From assembly GCF_000014965.1 (NCBI RefSeq), contig NC_008554.1:3212001-3276000 (forward strand): a DNA stretch of 64,000 bases. The letters run 5' to 3'. The stretch is from Syntrophobacter fumaroxidans MPOB (GTDB taxonomy: Bacteria > Desulfobacterota > Syntrophobacteria > Syntrophobacterales > Syntrophobacteraceae). Both the position numbers and the translations under genes were made by a program. The notes beneath the pieces were generated by a model. The model was given only the letters and a program-made list of their open reading frames with translations, searched no databases and had not been told where the DNA came from. Positions 1 to 8,331 of the stretch are shown piece after piece. Within the stretch, counting starts at the first letter, position 1, and the number at the start of each line of letters is the position of its first letter.

Positions 1-581
1 GAATTCTCGTCAGGGTGCTTGACACCGCGGGGCTCCGGCACGATCCCGACGAAATTGAATCCTTCGGCATCGCCAGGACGATTCAGTCGCTGGAGGAAGC
101 GGATATCGTCTTGTGCGTCATGGATCGAAGCCGCCCCCTGTCGGCGGAGGATGACGCGGTGGTTGAAGCGGTGGCTTCGCGGCCCTTCGTCATCGTTTTG
201 AACAAGGAAGATCTCCCGCCGGCGATCTCAACCGGGAAAATCCGGGAGCGATACGGAGAAAACGTGCCGATCATGGCCATTTCCGCACTGCGCCCGCCGG
301 ACGTCGAGCGGCTCCGGGATTTTCTGAATCAGCGCTTCCTGCGTCTTCCGCTTGAACAGTCGGGCTCGGCGATCGTTCCAAATTTGAGGCAACGGGGCTG
401 CATCGAAAAAGCCCTTCAGGCAATGATCCGCGCGAGAGACCTCATCTCCGGGGGGGGCTTCTGGGAACTGGCGAGCACGGAGCTCCGGACCGCGCGCAAT
501 GAACTGGACTCGGTGCTGGGCTGGAACGGCGACGATGCGCTGCTGGATCGAATTTTCTCCGATTTTTGCATCGGGAAGTGA
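1..581 (+). CDS. mnmE: tRNA modification GTPase MnmE, C-terminal part (5' end outside window)
   Basis: MnmE is a GTPase that works with MnmG to install the (carboxymethyl)aminomethyl group on U34 of certain tRNAs. The frame is open from base 3, so the gene starts left of the window and the GTG at 15 is internal. Visible G-domain motifs are DTAG (G3), NKED (G4) and a SAL-type G5. The protein ends in FCIGK, the conserved MnmE C-terminus whose cysteine is needed for tRNA modification. MnmE is often near rsmG and parAB by the replication origin, as here, although an IS110 element now separates it from rsmG. Identification is firm; only about 190 residues are present. Confidence 0.96.
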   Translation, partial: ILVRVLDTAGLRHDPDEIESFGIARTIQSLEEADIVLCVMDRSRPLSAEDDAVVEAVASRPFVIVLNKEDLPPAISTGKIRERYGENVPIMAISALRPPDVERLRDFLNQRFLRLPLEQSGSAIVPNLRQRGCIEKALQAMIRARDLISGGGFWELASTELRTARNELDSVLGWNGDDALLDRIFSDFCIGK

Positions 582-1005
582 AAAAATACGGGGTCACCCA
601 TTTAAAAGGCTGGGGTCAAGAGAAAAAACCTCCCCCAACGCAAGGAAGACACCTTTTTGCGAAAAACGATCCAGGCCGAGTTTGCCTCCCGGGGCGGATC
701 GCGTTTCGCTCACTGTTTTCCTGCTATGTGCAATCGTCACCTACATCCTCGCAGCTCCCGCAGTTTCCTTGGGTTTTCGCGGTCAGTTTCTGCCGCACCA
801 GTCACCCATCAGGATTAGGGTCGTTTCGGAAAGAATTCCTGTGTTCTCGACCCTTTCCGCCCGAGGCGGACCAGAAAATCTTCGGTTCCATGCCATGTCC
901 AAACGATTTTTCAAACCTCATGGTTGTTAACCACCCCTTAGTGGCTCACGGCATGGGCGGCAAAGATGTCAATGACTTTATCGGGCCGGGTGGAACGGCT
1001 TTCCA
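582..1005. other. Non-coding interval between mnmE and the IS110 element
   Basis: No reading frame here has a convincing start, ribosome site or family resemblance. TCAAACCT occurs at 911-918 and again at 1007-1014; the second copy is repeated on the far side of the transposase. The interval probably holds mnmE downstream sequence and possibly part of the left end of the insertion element. Confidence 0.5.
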
Positions 1006-1061
1006 ATCAAACCTCGTGGTTTTGCCAACCCCATTGCAGGTTTGCCGTCCCAGCCGATTGT

Positions 1062-2144
1062 TTAACGCGTGCCCCTTTCCCGACATGGCACATGCGCTCT
1101 GCCCGGCTCCTGTGCCGGGGGTGATCGCCCGAATAGCTTTTCAGGCATGAAAACAACGTTGTCCTTCATGAGATAATAAGCCGCCCTGGCCAGTTTGTGG
1201 GCAAGGGCCTGGTGGGCCACCAGGAAGTTGCTCCGATGCATCTTGCGATTGTAATAGCTTCTGCATTCCGGATCAAATCGTCTTGCCAATTCGGCGGCTT
1301 CCGAGAAGGCCCAAGCCAGATACTTGTTGCCGTTCTTCTTGTTGCCCTTTCCCTTTGCTTTCTCATTGCTGGTCCATCTGGAACCGACTTTACGGCAATA
1401 GGAGACATAATTGCCCACCTTGGGGAAGCGGCCGATCGGCCCGGTCTCCAGCATGATGGTCAGCGCCAGAATCCTTCCGATTCCAGGGATTGTAAGAAGA
1501 TTCCGGTAGGAATCTTTAAGGCTCGTCTTCCTGGCAACCGCAATCTCGATATCCCGGATCATCCGGGTGAGAAAATCAATGGTCTCCTTGCTGACCCTGC
1601 CGGCCATGGCCAGATCCTCGTTTTCTTCGAGCAACGGGGGGATGCGGTTCTTCTTAAGCCTCTTGACCTCATTTGCATTTACCCGCAAACCGCGGTTTCT
1701 GGCCACTATGTTCTGCAAGCTCAGGATGAGCGAGGTTCTGAGCTTGACCAGGTGCCCTCTCTTCCTTAGCAGATCCCGTAAGGGTCTTTCCTCTTTCGGG
1801 TAGATGTACCCCTCGGGCAGTATCCCGAGTCGCAGCATCTCGGCCAGCCAGAATGCATCGTACTTGTCATCGCAATGCTTGAGCCCCGAGTACTTTTGGA
1901 TGGCTGCGGGGTTGGCCAGATGCACTCTCAGGCCGCTTTCATTGAGCGTGTCCACAAGCCAGTACCAGTTGAAGGTCGACTCCACCGCCACGCCCATCAT
2001 TTGATCCCGATAAGGCTCAAGTGCCGACACCACCTCCTCCCCGTCATTGGGGAGCTTGCACCTCAGAGTCCTCTTCCCGCTTTCGTCGACAATTGCCAGA
2101 TAATTGCTGCTTGCATGTAGGTCTATCCCCGCATACAATCCCAT
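1062..2144 (-). CDS. IS110-family transposase
   Basis: This is a site-specific DNA recombinase of the DEDD/serine type that moves the element. The N-terminal RuvC-like domain is visible as GIDLHASS near residue 5 (first Asp), an Glu-containing segment near 54, and HCDDKYDAFWLAE near 90 with the paired aspartates. The C-terminal Transposase_20 half starts near residue 215 (LLTIPGIGRILALT) and carries the Tyr/Ser-containing segment around YCRKVGS and the GNKYLAWAFSEAA motif. The length of 360 residues is normal and no frameshift is visible, so it may be active. The start at 2144 is supported by GGGGAGGTG just upstream, but this ribosome site lies inside a stem (2147-2223). Confidence 0.92.
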   Translation of the reverse strand: MGLYAGIDLHASSNYLAIVDESGKRTLRCKLPNDGEEVVSALEPYRDQMMGVAVESTFNWYWLVDTLNESGLRVHLANPAAIQKYSGLKHCDDKYDAFWLAEMLRLGILPEGYIYPKEERPLRDLLRKRGHLVKLRTSLILSLQNIVARNRGLRVNANEVKRLKKNRIPPLLEENEDLAMAGRVSKETIDFLTRMIRDIEIAVARKTSLKDSYRNLLTIPGIGRILALTIMLETGPIGRFPKVGNYVSYCRKVGSRWTSNEKAKGKGNKKNGNKYLAWAFSEAAELARRFDPECRSYYNRKMHRSNFLVAHQALAHKLARAAYYLMKDNVVFMPEKLFGRSPPAQEPGRAHVPCRERGTR

Positions 2145-2146
2145 AG

Positions 2147-2223
2147 GGCACCTCCCCGTTTAAAGTCGTCAGCTTTAGCGCCATAACAGGATAGCATCTT
2201 TCCCTGCTATGGAGGGAGGTGCC
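2147..2223 (-). promoter_or_regulatory. Three-stem leader structure masking the transposase ribosome binding site
   Basis: A perfect 10-bp inverted repeat pairs GGCACCTCCC (2147-2156) with GGGAGGTGCC (2214-2223). Inside it are two smaller hairpins: TAAAG/CTTTA at 2161-2165/2173-2177, and CCATAACAGG/CCTGCTATGG at 2181-2190/2203-2212 with one wobble position. In the transposase mRNA the 3' arm of the outer stem is the Shine-Dalgarno sequence, so folding would block translation. Similar protection against read-through transcripts is known for IS10, IS50 and IS200. Whether the fold is also part of an IS110 guide (bridge) RNA is unknown. Confidence 0.65.
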
Positions 2224-2462
2224 TTTTATATGATTATCAAACCTACACTTTTCACAAATTTCCATGCGCCGTAGACTCGCGACGAAGCAACAAACCCTCG
2301 GGTCGATGGGATGCTCTCGCAAATGGGCATTCTCCCCGGGCACCCTTGAACGATAGAAACCGGCTCCGAGACCGCATGATTCCACTTTCCACGAACGGCA
2401 TCGATCCCGACGCAGGGCATCGGCCCCGCGAGTGTTTCCCACGGAAGGCGGGTTGATCCTCG

Positions 2463-3125
2463 ATGCGAGAGACACCATCACCGCAGACGCTGAGAGCATT
2501 CCTGAACGGTCACGGCATTGCCGTGTCCCCCCAGCAGGCGGAGATGCTGTTCGAACACGTTCGGCTGATGCTGGAATGGAACCTCAGGTCCAACCTGACC
2601 CGCATCACCGAATTCGACCGGATCCTCACCGCTCACCTTCTTGATTCGCTCCTGCCCGCCCGCTGGCTCCCGCTCACCGGGAAGACGCTCGATGTCGGCA
2701 CCGGGGCAGGTTTTCCGGGGGTTCCCCTGAAAATTCTGCACCCGGAGACGCAGATGTATCTCCTGGAATCCAACCGCAAGAAGGTGAGTTTTCTGAAGGT
2801 GCTCCTGGCAGGCCTTTCGTTGCCGGGGATTCACGTTCTGCACGGCAGGTGGGAGGAGCCGGAGGGCTGGTTCACGGAAGAAGACGAGCGCTTCACGGCG
2901 GTGATCATGCGCGCCGTGAGGGTTGAACCCGGGCATCTCACCCGGCTGGCCCCGCGGGTATTGCGACCGGGAGGGGTCTTTGCCTCGTGGGCGGGAAGCG
3001 GTACGGAAACAGCCCTTGAGAACCGGCGGACGCACGCGTATCCGGCCCCCGCGGAAACGCGGTCCTACGAGCTCCCGGGCATGTCCGCTCCCCGGCGGCT
3101 CTATCTTTGGCGTATGGAAGGCTGA
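2463..3125 (+). CDS. rsmG: 16S rRNA (guanine527-N7)-methyltransferase RsmG
   Basis: RsmG (GidB) methylates N7 of G527 in 16S rRNA using S-adenosylmethionine. The 220-residue protein has the family pattern: NLTRI and HLLDSLLPARW near residues 42-65, then the SAM-binding DVGTGAGFPGVPLK and ESNRKKVSFL near 75-110. It is full length. Its 3' end overlaps the convergent pncB gene by 25 bp. In many bacteria rsmG lies beside mnmE/mnmG and parAB, which fits this position. The ATG at 2463 has only a distant GGAAGG, so the start is less certain than the identity. Confidence 0.95.
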   Translation: MRETPSPQTLRAFLNGHGIAVSPQQAEMLFEHVRLMLEWNLRSNLTRITEFDRILTAHLLDSLLPARWLPLTGKTLDVGTGAGFPGVPLKILHPETQMYLLESNRKKVSFLKVLLAGLSLPGIHVLHGRWEEPEGWFTEEDERFTAVIMRAVRVEPGHLTRLAPRVLRPGGVFASWAGSGTETALENRRTHAYPAPAETRSYELPGMSAPRRLYLWRMEG

Positions 3126-4486
3126 CGCACCTCTTCAATCATGACCCGGTCGGTGACCTGCTCGTCCATGGCCATCAATGCAGGACTGATGCGGACGACA
3201 TAGCGCTCCGTCGGAATGATTTCACGCAGAGGCAACGGCAGCGTTTCCCATTCCCGGCGGAACCTGGACCGGATCGTCTCGACGGACTCCGGGGCCCGCG
3301 CGGGTCGCCCATCTTCCACCAGGACCTCGAGGAGCGGCTCGCCGGTTGCCCGATCGTCCGACGCGAGGGTCAGCAGATCCTCGCACATCATGCCCCGGTC
3401 GTCATAACGGCGATAGATCTGCTTTCTTCCCACCCAGGTTTTCTTCCCGCTGCTCAGCTTCAGCACCGGTCGGTGGTCGTATTCGACCAGTTTGTAGGCG
3501 ATGTCGAGGTACGGGGAGTCGGCGGAGACGCCCATCTTGGTCCCCACGGCGAACGTGTCGATCTGCGCCCCCGCATCGAGCAGTTCCTTGAGCCCGTACT
3601 CGTCGAGGCTGCCGCTGGCCATGATCTTCACATCCGGAAAGCCGGCCTCGTCAAGGATCTTCCTGACGCCTTTGCTCAAGCTCACGAGGTCTCCGCTGTC
3701 CAGCCTCACGCCCTTGAGCTCCCGGCCCTGCGCCCGCAGCATGCGCGCGATCTCGACCGCTTTCGCCGCCCCGCTCAGCGTGTCGTAGGTATCGATGAGC
3801 AGCACGGTGTTGTCCGGAAAAGCCCGGGCAAAGGCCAGGAAGGAATCCATTTCGCTGTGAAAGCTCGTGACGTAGGAATGCGCCATCGTCCCGAACACCG
3901 GAATCCCGTAGATCTGCCCGGCCAGCAGATTGCTCGTTCCCTCGAAACCGACCAGGTAGCTCGCCCGGGCGGCTTTCACGCCGGCATCCACGCCCTGCGT
4001 ACGGCGCAGGGAAAAATCGATCAGACCTCTTCCTCCCGCGGCGTGGACGCAACGCGCGGCCTTACCGGCGATCATGGTCTCCAGTTGGATGACGTTGAGC
4101 ACCAGCGTCTCGATGATCTGTCCCTCGATGATCGGGGCGGTCACCTCCAGGATCGGTTCATTGCAAAAGAAGATACGCCCCTCCGAAAGGGCGCGGATCG
4201 AGCCCGTAAAACGGAACCGCCCGAGGTAATCGATGAAATCGGAGGCGAATTTCCCCGTGGAGGCAATGTATTCCAGGGAGGACTCGCTGAACCGGAATTG
4301 AGCCACCGATTCGAGCAGGTGTTCGATCCCGGCCGCGATAAAATACGCCCGGTGAGACGGGTAGTCCCTGACGAACAGGCTGAACGTCGCCTCTCCGAAC
4401 ATGCTTTCCCGGTAGTAGCTCGCGGCCATGGTGAGCTCGTAGAGATCGGTGACCAATTCGGGAGCGTATCTGTTCCAGAGGTTCAT
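3101..4486 (-). CDS. pncB: Nicotinate phosphoribosyltransferase
   Basis: The enzyme converts nicotinate and PRPP to nicotinate mononucleotide in the Preiss-Handler NAD salvage route. The family N-terminus (ELVTDLYELTMAASY) and the core segments DFSLRRTQG near 158, GTMAHSYVTSFHSEMDSF near 200, VRLDSGDL near 260 and KIMASGSLDEY near 288 are all recognisable. The length of 461 residues is normal for the longer bacterial type. The ATG overlaps the stop of the upstream nicotinamidase gene in an ATGA (4483-4486), so the two are probably translationally coupled and made together. Confidence 0.95.
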   Translation of the reverse strand: MNLWNRYAPELVTDLYELTMAASYYRESMFGEATFSLFVRDYPSHRAYFIAAGIEHLLESVAQFRFSESSLEYIASTGKFASDFIDYLGRFRFTGSIRALSEGRIFFCNEPILEVTAPIIEGQIIETLVLNVIQLETMIAGKAARCVHAAGGRGLIDFSLRRTQGVDAGVKAARASYLVGFEGTSNLLAGQIYGIPVFGTMAHSYVTSFHSEMDSFLAFARAFPDNTVLLIDTYDTLSGAAKAVEIARMLRAQGRELKGVRLDSGDLVSLSKGVRKILDEAGFPDVKIMASGSLDEYGLKELLDAGAQIDTFAVGTKMGVSADSPYLDIAYKLVEYDHRPVLKLSSGKKTWVGRKQIYRRYDDRGMMCEDLLTLASDDRATGEPLLEVLVEDGRPARAPESVETIRSRFRREWETLPLPLREIIPTERYVVRISPALMAMDEQVTDRVMIEEVRQPSIRQR

Positions 4487-5064
4487 GTATAGCCTTTCGT
4501 TGAGGAGGGTGCCGACGGAGCCTCACCTCCGAGGAGTTCCCGGGCGGTGGCGAGCTTCGCGCCGTATACCCGGAGCATGCGCTTCAGCGCCATTTCATGC
4601 GCCTGAGGATCAAAGTCGGCCACGGCGTCAACCGGGATCACCACGGCGTAGTCCCGGTTCCTCGAATCGCCCGCCGTATCCATGACGCAAATGGAAGTGC
4701 ACACGCCGGATATCCATACTTCCTCCGTGCGGGCGGCTTCGAGGATCTCGGCAAGCCGGTTCCCGTAGAAGCCCGAGAACCTGGCCTTGTCCACCACCAG
4801 GGCTTCCGCCGTGGGCTGCAGTTCCGGAATGATCCGCGAGCCCCAGCTGTCCTTGACGGCGTGCCGCGCAAACAGCTTGAATTCCCTGTCGTCCTCGGCG
4901 TGAGCGTCCCGCAGGTAGATGACCGGCTGATTTTCGGCGACGAAACGGGTGATGAGCGCCTTCACAACGGGGATGATTCGCCGGGCCTCATCCCCGCAGT
5001 AGAGGGCCCCTGCGGGATCCATGAAATCGTTCAGCATGTCGATCACCAGCAATGCTCTGCGCAT
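4483..5064 (-). CDS. pncA: Nicotinamidase-type isochorismatase-family hydrolase
   Basis: It probably deamidates nicotinamide to nicotinate, the substrate of the next gene product. The cysteine-hydrolase triad is visible: Asp in LVIDMLNDF, Lys in VDKARFSGF, and Cys in GVCTSICVMDTA. The start at 5064 is chosen because GGGAGGA lies 5-6 bases upstream on the minus strand; the frame stays open upstream but without a similar ribosome site. The protein has 193 residues. The ATGA overlap with pncB makes the nicotinamidase role more likely than another isochorismatase activity, though sequence alone does not prove the substrate. Confidence 0.88.
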   Translation of the reverse strand: MRRALLVIDMLNDFMDPAGALYCGDEARRIIPVVKALITRFVAENQPVIYLRDAHAEDDREFKLFARHAVKDSWGSRIIPELQPTAEALVVDKARFSGFYGNRLAEILEAARTEEVWISGVCTSICVMDTAGDSRNRDYAVVIPVDAVADFDPQAHEMALKRMLRVYGAKLATARELLGGEAPSAPSSTKGYT

Positions 5065-5232
5065 GGGTTCCTCCCTGCCCGCATCCGGCCGACGCCGGTA
5101 GAGATTGAACGACCGGCGAAAGGGGGCCGCAATGCCGCCGCGATTTTCAGAGAACCGCTGCGGGCTGAATGCCCGGAAACCCGGCACAGCCGGACTTCCG
5201 GACGGGTCTCATTATAATCATAGCAGAAATGT

Positions 5233-5261
5233 TTGGCTTTGAGTTACCATCATTGTATAAG
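5233..5261 (+). promoter_or_regulatory. Candidate sigma-70-type promoter
   Basis: TTGGCT (5233-5238) and TATAAG (5256-5261) are separated by 17 bp in an AT-rich pocket, about 45 bp before the small gene at 5315. It could drive that gene and perhaps the parAB-cob-birA series. A TATAAT also occurs on the minus strand at 5211-5216, facing pncA, without a clear -35. Confidence 0.45.
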
Positions 5262-5314
5262 TTTTTTGCCCGATCGAAGACAAAAAACAGCCGGCCGGGA
5301 CGGACCCTGAGCGC

Positions 5315-5569
5315 ATGGAATTTGAAAAGGTCAAGGTATACACCCGCGACGAATACAAGGGGGCACAGGAGCCGGTTGCTTTCGTGTGGCGGGGCCGCCG
5401 TTATGAAGTTGCGGAGATCCTTGACCGGTGGTATGAAGGCCGTCTGGATTCGACCCGGTTTCCATTGAGCTATTTCAAGGTGAGGACCGGGGAAGGGGAG
5501 TTGCATATTCTGCGCTACCACGAATTCTTCAGAGCCTGGGGGATCAGGGTCCCGCGCGAATCAGGGTGA
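5315..5569 (+). CDS. Small conserved-looking cytoplasmic protein of unknown function
   Basis: An 84-residue soluble protein without signal peptide or membrane segment. It is rich in aromatic and charged residues, with a pattern of short beta strands (KVKVYTRDEY, PVAFVWRGRRYEVAEIL, YFKVRTGEGELHILRY) suggesting a small beta-rich fold. Similar small proteins appear next to various genes in anaerobes, but no function can be assigned. It precedes parA by 134 bp and may share the promoter at 5233-5261. The ribosome site before the ATG is weak. Confidence 0.6.
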   Translation: MEFEKVKVYTRDEYKGAQEPVAFVWRGRRYEVAEILDRWYEGRLDSTRFPLSYFKVRTGEGELHILRYHEFFRAWGIRVPRESG

Positions 5570-5703
5570 GCGGCATGCCGCGCGGGAGCGGTACCGGCGG
5601 CGAGTGCCCTGGATGACCCGGCGATTTGCGTGGAAAGTGCGGACAGGGGCAGCGTTTCGTGCATGACGGCCCGGCTCGAGGATTGGGTCCCACGAGGAGG
5701 TTC

Positions 5704-6474
5704 ATGTCCAGGATCATCGCCATTGCCAATCAGAAGGGGGGAGTGGGAAAAACCACCACCGCCGTCAATACCGCGGCGAGCCTTGCCGGGAAAGGGCAGA
5801 AGGTCCTGCTCGTCGACTGCGATCCCCAGGGAAACGCATCGAGCGGCCTGGGAGTCCGACTGGAACCCGGCGCCCCTTCGTTCTACTCGTTTCTGGTGGG
5901 AAATTCCAGCCCGGCTCCCATTCGACACCCCCTGGCTCCCTCACTCGATCTTGCCCTGCTCCCGGCGCATCCGGAGCTGAGCGCGGCGGAATGGGAAATC
6001 GTCTCCGTCGATCGTGCCGAACACCTTCTGGGCCGACGGCTGGCCTCCATCAGCGACGATTACGACTACGTGCTGCTCGATTGCCCTCCGTCCCTGGGGC
6101 TTCTGACCATCAATGCGCTGACCGCAGCTCACAGTCTGCTCATCCCGCTGCAGTGCGAATACTACGCCATGGAAGGGCTGACCCTGCTCCTCGACACCTT
6201 TCATCGAATCAAGCTGCGCTTCAACCCCGATCTGCGGATCGAAGGGGTCGTGCTCACCATGTTCGACCGGCGCAACAACCTGGCGCACCAGGTGGCCAAC
6301 GAGATTCGCAAGCACTTCCGATTCCGCATGTTCCGTACTTTCATCCCCCGCAACGTCCGGTTGAGCGAATCTCCGAGTTTCGGGCTGCCCGCGCTGCTCT
6401 ACGATGCCGGTTGTCCGGGGGCGAAGGCCTACCTGGAACTGGCCGATGAAATCCTCAACGAGGGAGGGCACTGA
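5704..6474 (+). CDS. parA: Chromosome-partitioning ATPase ParA/Soj
   Basis: ParA is a deviant-Walker ATPase that binds DNA non-specifically and works with ParB-parS complexes to segregate the origin region. The protein begins MSRIIAIANQ, followed by KGGVGKTTT (residues 11-19), then LLVDCDPQGNASSGLG and LLDCPPSLGLLT (Walker B). The length of 256 residues is typical for the chromosomal type without an N-terminal extension. The start is supported by GAGGAGG just upstream. parB follows after 3 bp, so the two form one unit. Confidence 0.96.
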   Translation: MSRIIAIANQKGGVGKTTTAVNTAASLAGKGQKVLLVDCDPQGNASSGLGVRLEPGAPSFYSFLVGNSSPAPIRHPLAPSLDLALLPAHPELSAAEWEIVSVDRAEHLLGRRLASISDDYDYVLLDCPPSLGLLTINALTAAHSLLIPLQCEYYAMEGLTLLLDTFHRIKLRFNPDLRIEGVVLTMFDRRNNLAHQVANEIRKHFRFRMFRTFIPRNVRLSESPSFGLPALLYDAGCPGAKAYLELADEILNEGGH

Positions 6475-6477
6475 ACC

Positions 6478-7335
6478 ATGGCTGAGAAAAAGCGCGGCCT
6501 GGGCCGCGGGCTCAACGAACTCCTCTCCCCCGCGAACTGGCTGAAAGGGACCGACATTCAGCTTTTTTACTGTCCCATCGACCGGCTCCAGCCGAACCCG
6601 TACCAGCCCCGGCAGAACATCCGGGACGGGGAACTGGACGAACTGGTCGAGTCCGTGCGATCCAAGGGCATCCTGCAGCCGATCCTGGTGACCCGGACCG
6701 CGGACAGGGACCGCTACCAGATCATTGCCGGCGAGCGCCGCTGGAGGGCCGCGGGCCTGGCGGGGCTCGGCGAGGTGCCGGTGCTGCTGCGCGAGGCCAC
6801 TTCCTCGGAGGCCCTGGAGTTTGCCCTGATCGAGAACATACAGCGCAAGGACCTCAATTGCATCGAAGAGGCGCTTGCCATCCGGAAGCTCCAGGAGGAA
6901 TTCCATCTCACCCAGCAGGACATCGCCGACCGGGTGGGAAGGGACCGTTCCACGGTCGCGAACCTGCTCAGAATCCTCCAGCTTCCCGGGGACATCCAGG
7001 AGAAGGTCCTCAACGACGCAATCACCATGGGGCACGCCCGAGCGCTCTTGAGCCTCCCCGACGCGGAGGCGCAACGAAGATTGTGCGGCCTGATCATTTC
7101 GCGCGGCCTCTCCGTGCGGGAGACGGAGCAGTTGGCTGCCCGGGGCCAGGCCCCGCCTCCTCCGAAGGAAGCCGAAGACCCCGGCCTTGCGGGGCTGAGC
7201 AGGGCACTCCAGGACCGTCTGGGCGTCAAGGTCCGGCTGAAACGGAAAGGAGAGCGCGGCAGCATCACCCTGTCGTTCCGTTCGGAGCAAGAGTTTCAGG
7301 CACTGCTCGATCGCCTGGGACTGAACTCACAGTGA
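6478..7335 (+). CDS. parB: Chromosome-partitioning protein ParB
   Basis: ParB is the CTP-dependent DNA clamp that loads at parS and stimulates ParA. The family start (KRGLGRGLNELL), the NPYQPR motif near residue 42, the nucleotide-binding GERRWRAAGL near 85, the ENIQRKDLN segment near 121 and the helix-turn-helix (TQQDIADRVGRDRSTVANLLRI) near 145-165 are all present. It has 285 residues, a normal size. GAGGGAGGGC before the ATG gives a good ribosome site. I did not find a perfect parS 16-mer in the window. Confidence 0.96.
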   Translation: MAEKKRGLGRGLNELLSPANWLKGTDIQLFYCPIDRLQPNPYQPRQNIRDGELDELVESVRSKGILQPILVTRTADRDRYQIIAGERRWRAAGLAGLGEVPVLLREATSSEALEFALIENIQRKDLNCIEEALAIRKLQEEFHLTQQDIADRVGRDRSTVANLLRILQLPGDIQEKVLNDAITMGHARALLSLPDAEAQRRLCGLIISRGLSVRETEQLAARGQAPPPPKEAEDPGLAGLSRALQDRLGVKVRLKRKGERGSITLSFRSEQEFQALLDRLGLNSQ

Positions 7336-7356
7336 CCGATTCAGGAGGGATTTCCT

Positions 7357-7791
7357 TTGATCCGGATTGCCGTAATCGACGGCCAGGGAGGCGGAATCGG
7401 CGCCACCGTCATCAAGCGAATCAAAGAAGTGTATGGCGAAAGGGTGGAGGTCTGGGCGCTGGGAACCAACGCGATCGCCACTTCCCAGATGATGAAGGCC
7501 AGGGCGAACCGGGGAGCGACCGGGGAAAATGCCGTCTGCCATTGCGCCGGCCGGGTGGACGTGATCGTGGGCGCGGTCTCCATCCTTCTGGCCCATTCCA
7601 TGATGGGGGAAGTGACTCCGGCCATGGTCAACGCCGTGGGGGCGTCAAAGGCGCACAAGCTCATTCTGCCCCTGACCCAGGAGCCGCTGACGGTGGTGGG
7701 CGCGGGACGCGAACCGTTGCCTCACCTGGTGGATAAGCTGGTGGTCGAGCACCTCGCCCGTCATGTTCCACCGGGAGCCGAACCCGCATGA
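7357..7791 (+). CDS. DUF3842 family protein
   Basis: A 144-residue protein resembling the DUF3842 family of anaerobes. It begins like a Rossmann-type nucleotide-binding fold (IRIAVIDGQGGGIGATV), followed by VWALGTNAIATSQMMKA, a Cys pair region (AVCHCAGRVD) and GEVTPAMVNAVGASKAHK. The start codon is TTG, with AGGAGGG 7 bases upstream. Its stop overlaps cobU in an ATGA (7788-7791), so it is probably translated together with the cobalamin genes. A role connected with corrinoid metabolism is suggested only by context. Confidence 0.8.
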   Translation: MIRIAVIDGQGGGIGATVIKRIKEVYGERVEVWALGTNAIATSQMMKARANRGATGENAVCHCAGRVDVIVGAVSILLAHSMMGEVTPAMVNAVGASKAHKLILPLTQEPLTVVGAGREPLPHLVDKLVVEHLARHVPPGAEPA

Positions 7792-8324
7792 ACGCTCATT
7801 CCCTCCGGCCAAGCCCGCATCTCGTCCTCGGCGGCGCTCGCAGCGGGAAGAGCTTCTACGCCGAGAGCCAGATTGCCGGGTTCGCCTCGCCCTATGTTTA
7901 CGTGGCCACGGCCCGGGTTCTCGATGCCGAGATGAGCGAAAGGGTCGGAAAGCACCGGGAGCGGAGAGGTCCCGCCTGGGAGACGATCGAATGTCCCTGC
8001 GATCTCACGGCGACCCTGAAGCTCCTTCGTGAACGGAACCGGCCCGTCCTGGTCGATTGCCTCACGCTCTGGCTGACGAACCTCATCCTCGGGAGCTCGC
8101 AGGAAGCATCCGAGCAGAGCATCGAGGAACTGTGCGAATTCCTCAGGGGAGCGAACTATCCTCTGGTTCTGGTCGCCAATGAAGTGGGTTTCGGAATCGT
8201 CCCCGACAACCCGCTCGCGAGGCGGTTCAGAGACCTGGCCGGGCTGGCGAATCAACGCGTTGCCGCCGAATGCGCCGCGGTCACCCTGGTGGTTGCGGGG
8301 ATTCCGCTTCCCTTGAAAGGATAG
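7788..8324 (+). CDS. cobU: Adenosylcobinamide kinase / adenosylcobinamide-phosphate guanylyltransferase
   Basis: CobU phosphorylates adenosylcobinamide and then transfers GMP to it, making the GDP-activated intermediate for nucleotide-loop assembly in vitamin B12 synthesis. The P-loop GGARSGKS is near residue 16, followed by YVATARVLDAEM, VDCLTLWLTNLI and the C-terminal ANEVGFGIVPDNPLARRF region. The 178-residue size is typical. It is coupled upstream to the DUF3842 gene and followed 7 bp later by cobS, the next enzyme of the pathway. Confidence 0.95.
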   Translation: MNAHSLRPSPHLVLGGARSGKSFYAESQIAGFASPYVYVATARVLDAEMSERVGKHRERRGPAWETIECPCDLTATLKLLRERNRPVLVDCLTLWLTNLILGSSQEASEQSIEELCEFLRGANYPLVLVANEVGFGIVPDNPLARRFRDLAGLANQRVAAECAAVTLVVAGIPLPLKG

Positions 8325-8331
8325 AGCTTCC

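Larger units (their letters stand above)
1006..2244 (-). mobile_element. IS110-family insertion sequence (ends provisional)
   Basis: A single-ORF element of the IS110 type lies between mnmE and rsmG. IS110 elements generally lack the long terminal inverted repeats of other IS families, so the ends cannot be read directly. The 9-bp sequence ATCAAACCT occurs as a direct repeat at 1006-1014 and 2236-2244, just outside the transposase gene and its leader hairpin, and is used here as a provisional boundary. The implied size of about 1.24 kb is near the lower end for the family. The true ends could lie further out, and a second TCAAACCT at 911-918 leaves the left end ambiguous. Confidence 0.55.

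Noticed and set aside
566-1150. A 194-codon plus-strand frame across the mnmE downstream region and the transposase end
   Set aside because: No ribosome site, no protein-like composition or motif, and it runs antisense into the transposase gene.
3107-4492. Long plus-strand frame of 461 codons opposite pncB
   Set aside because: It is the antisense shadow of a well-recognised nicotinate phosphoribosyltransferase in high-GC DNA.
7762-7777. TGTTCCACCGGGAGCC as a possible parS site near parB
   Set aside because: Only about 12 of 16 positions match the parS palindrome, its second half is poor, and it lies inside the DUF3842 coding region.
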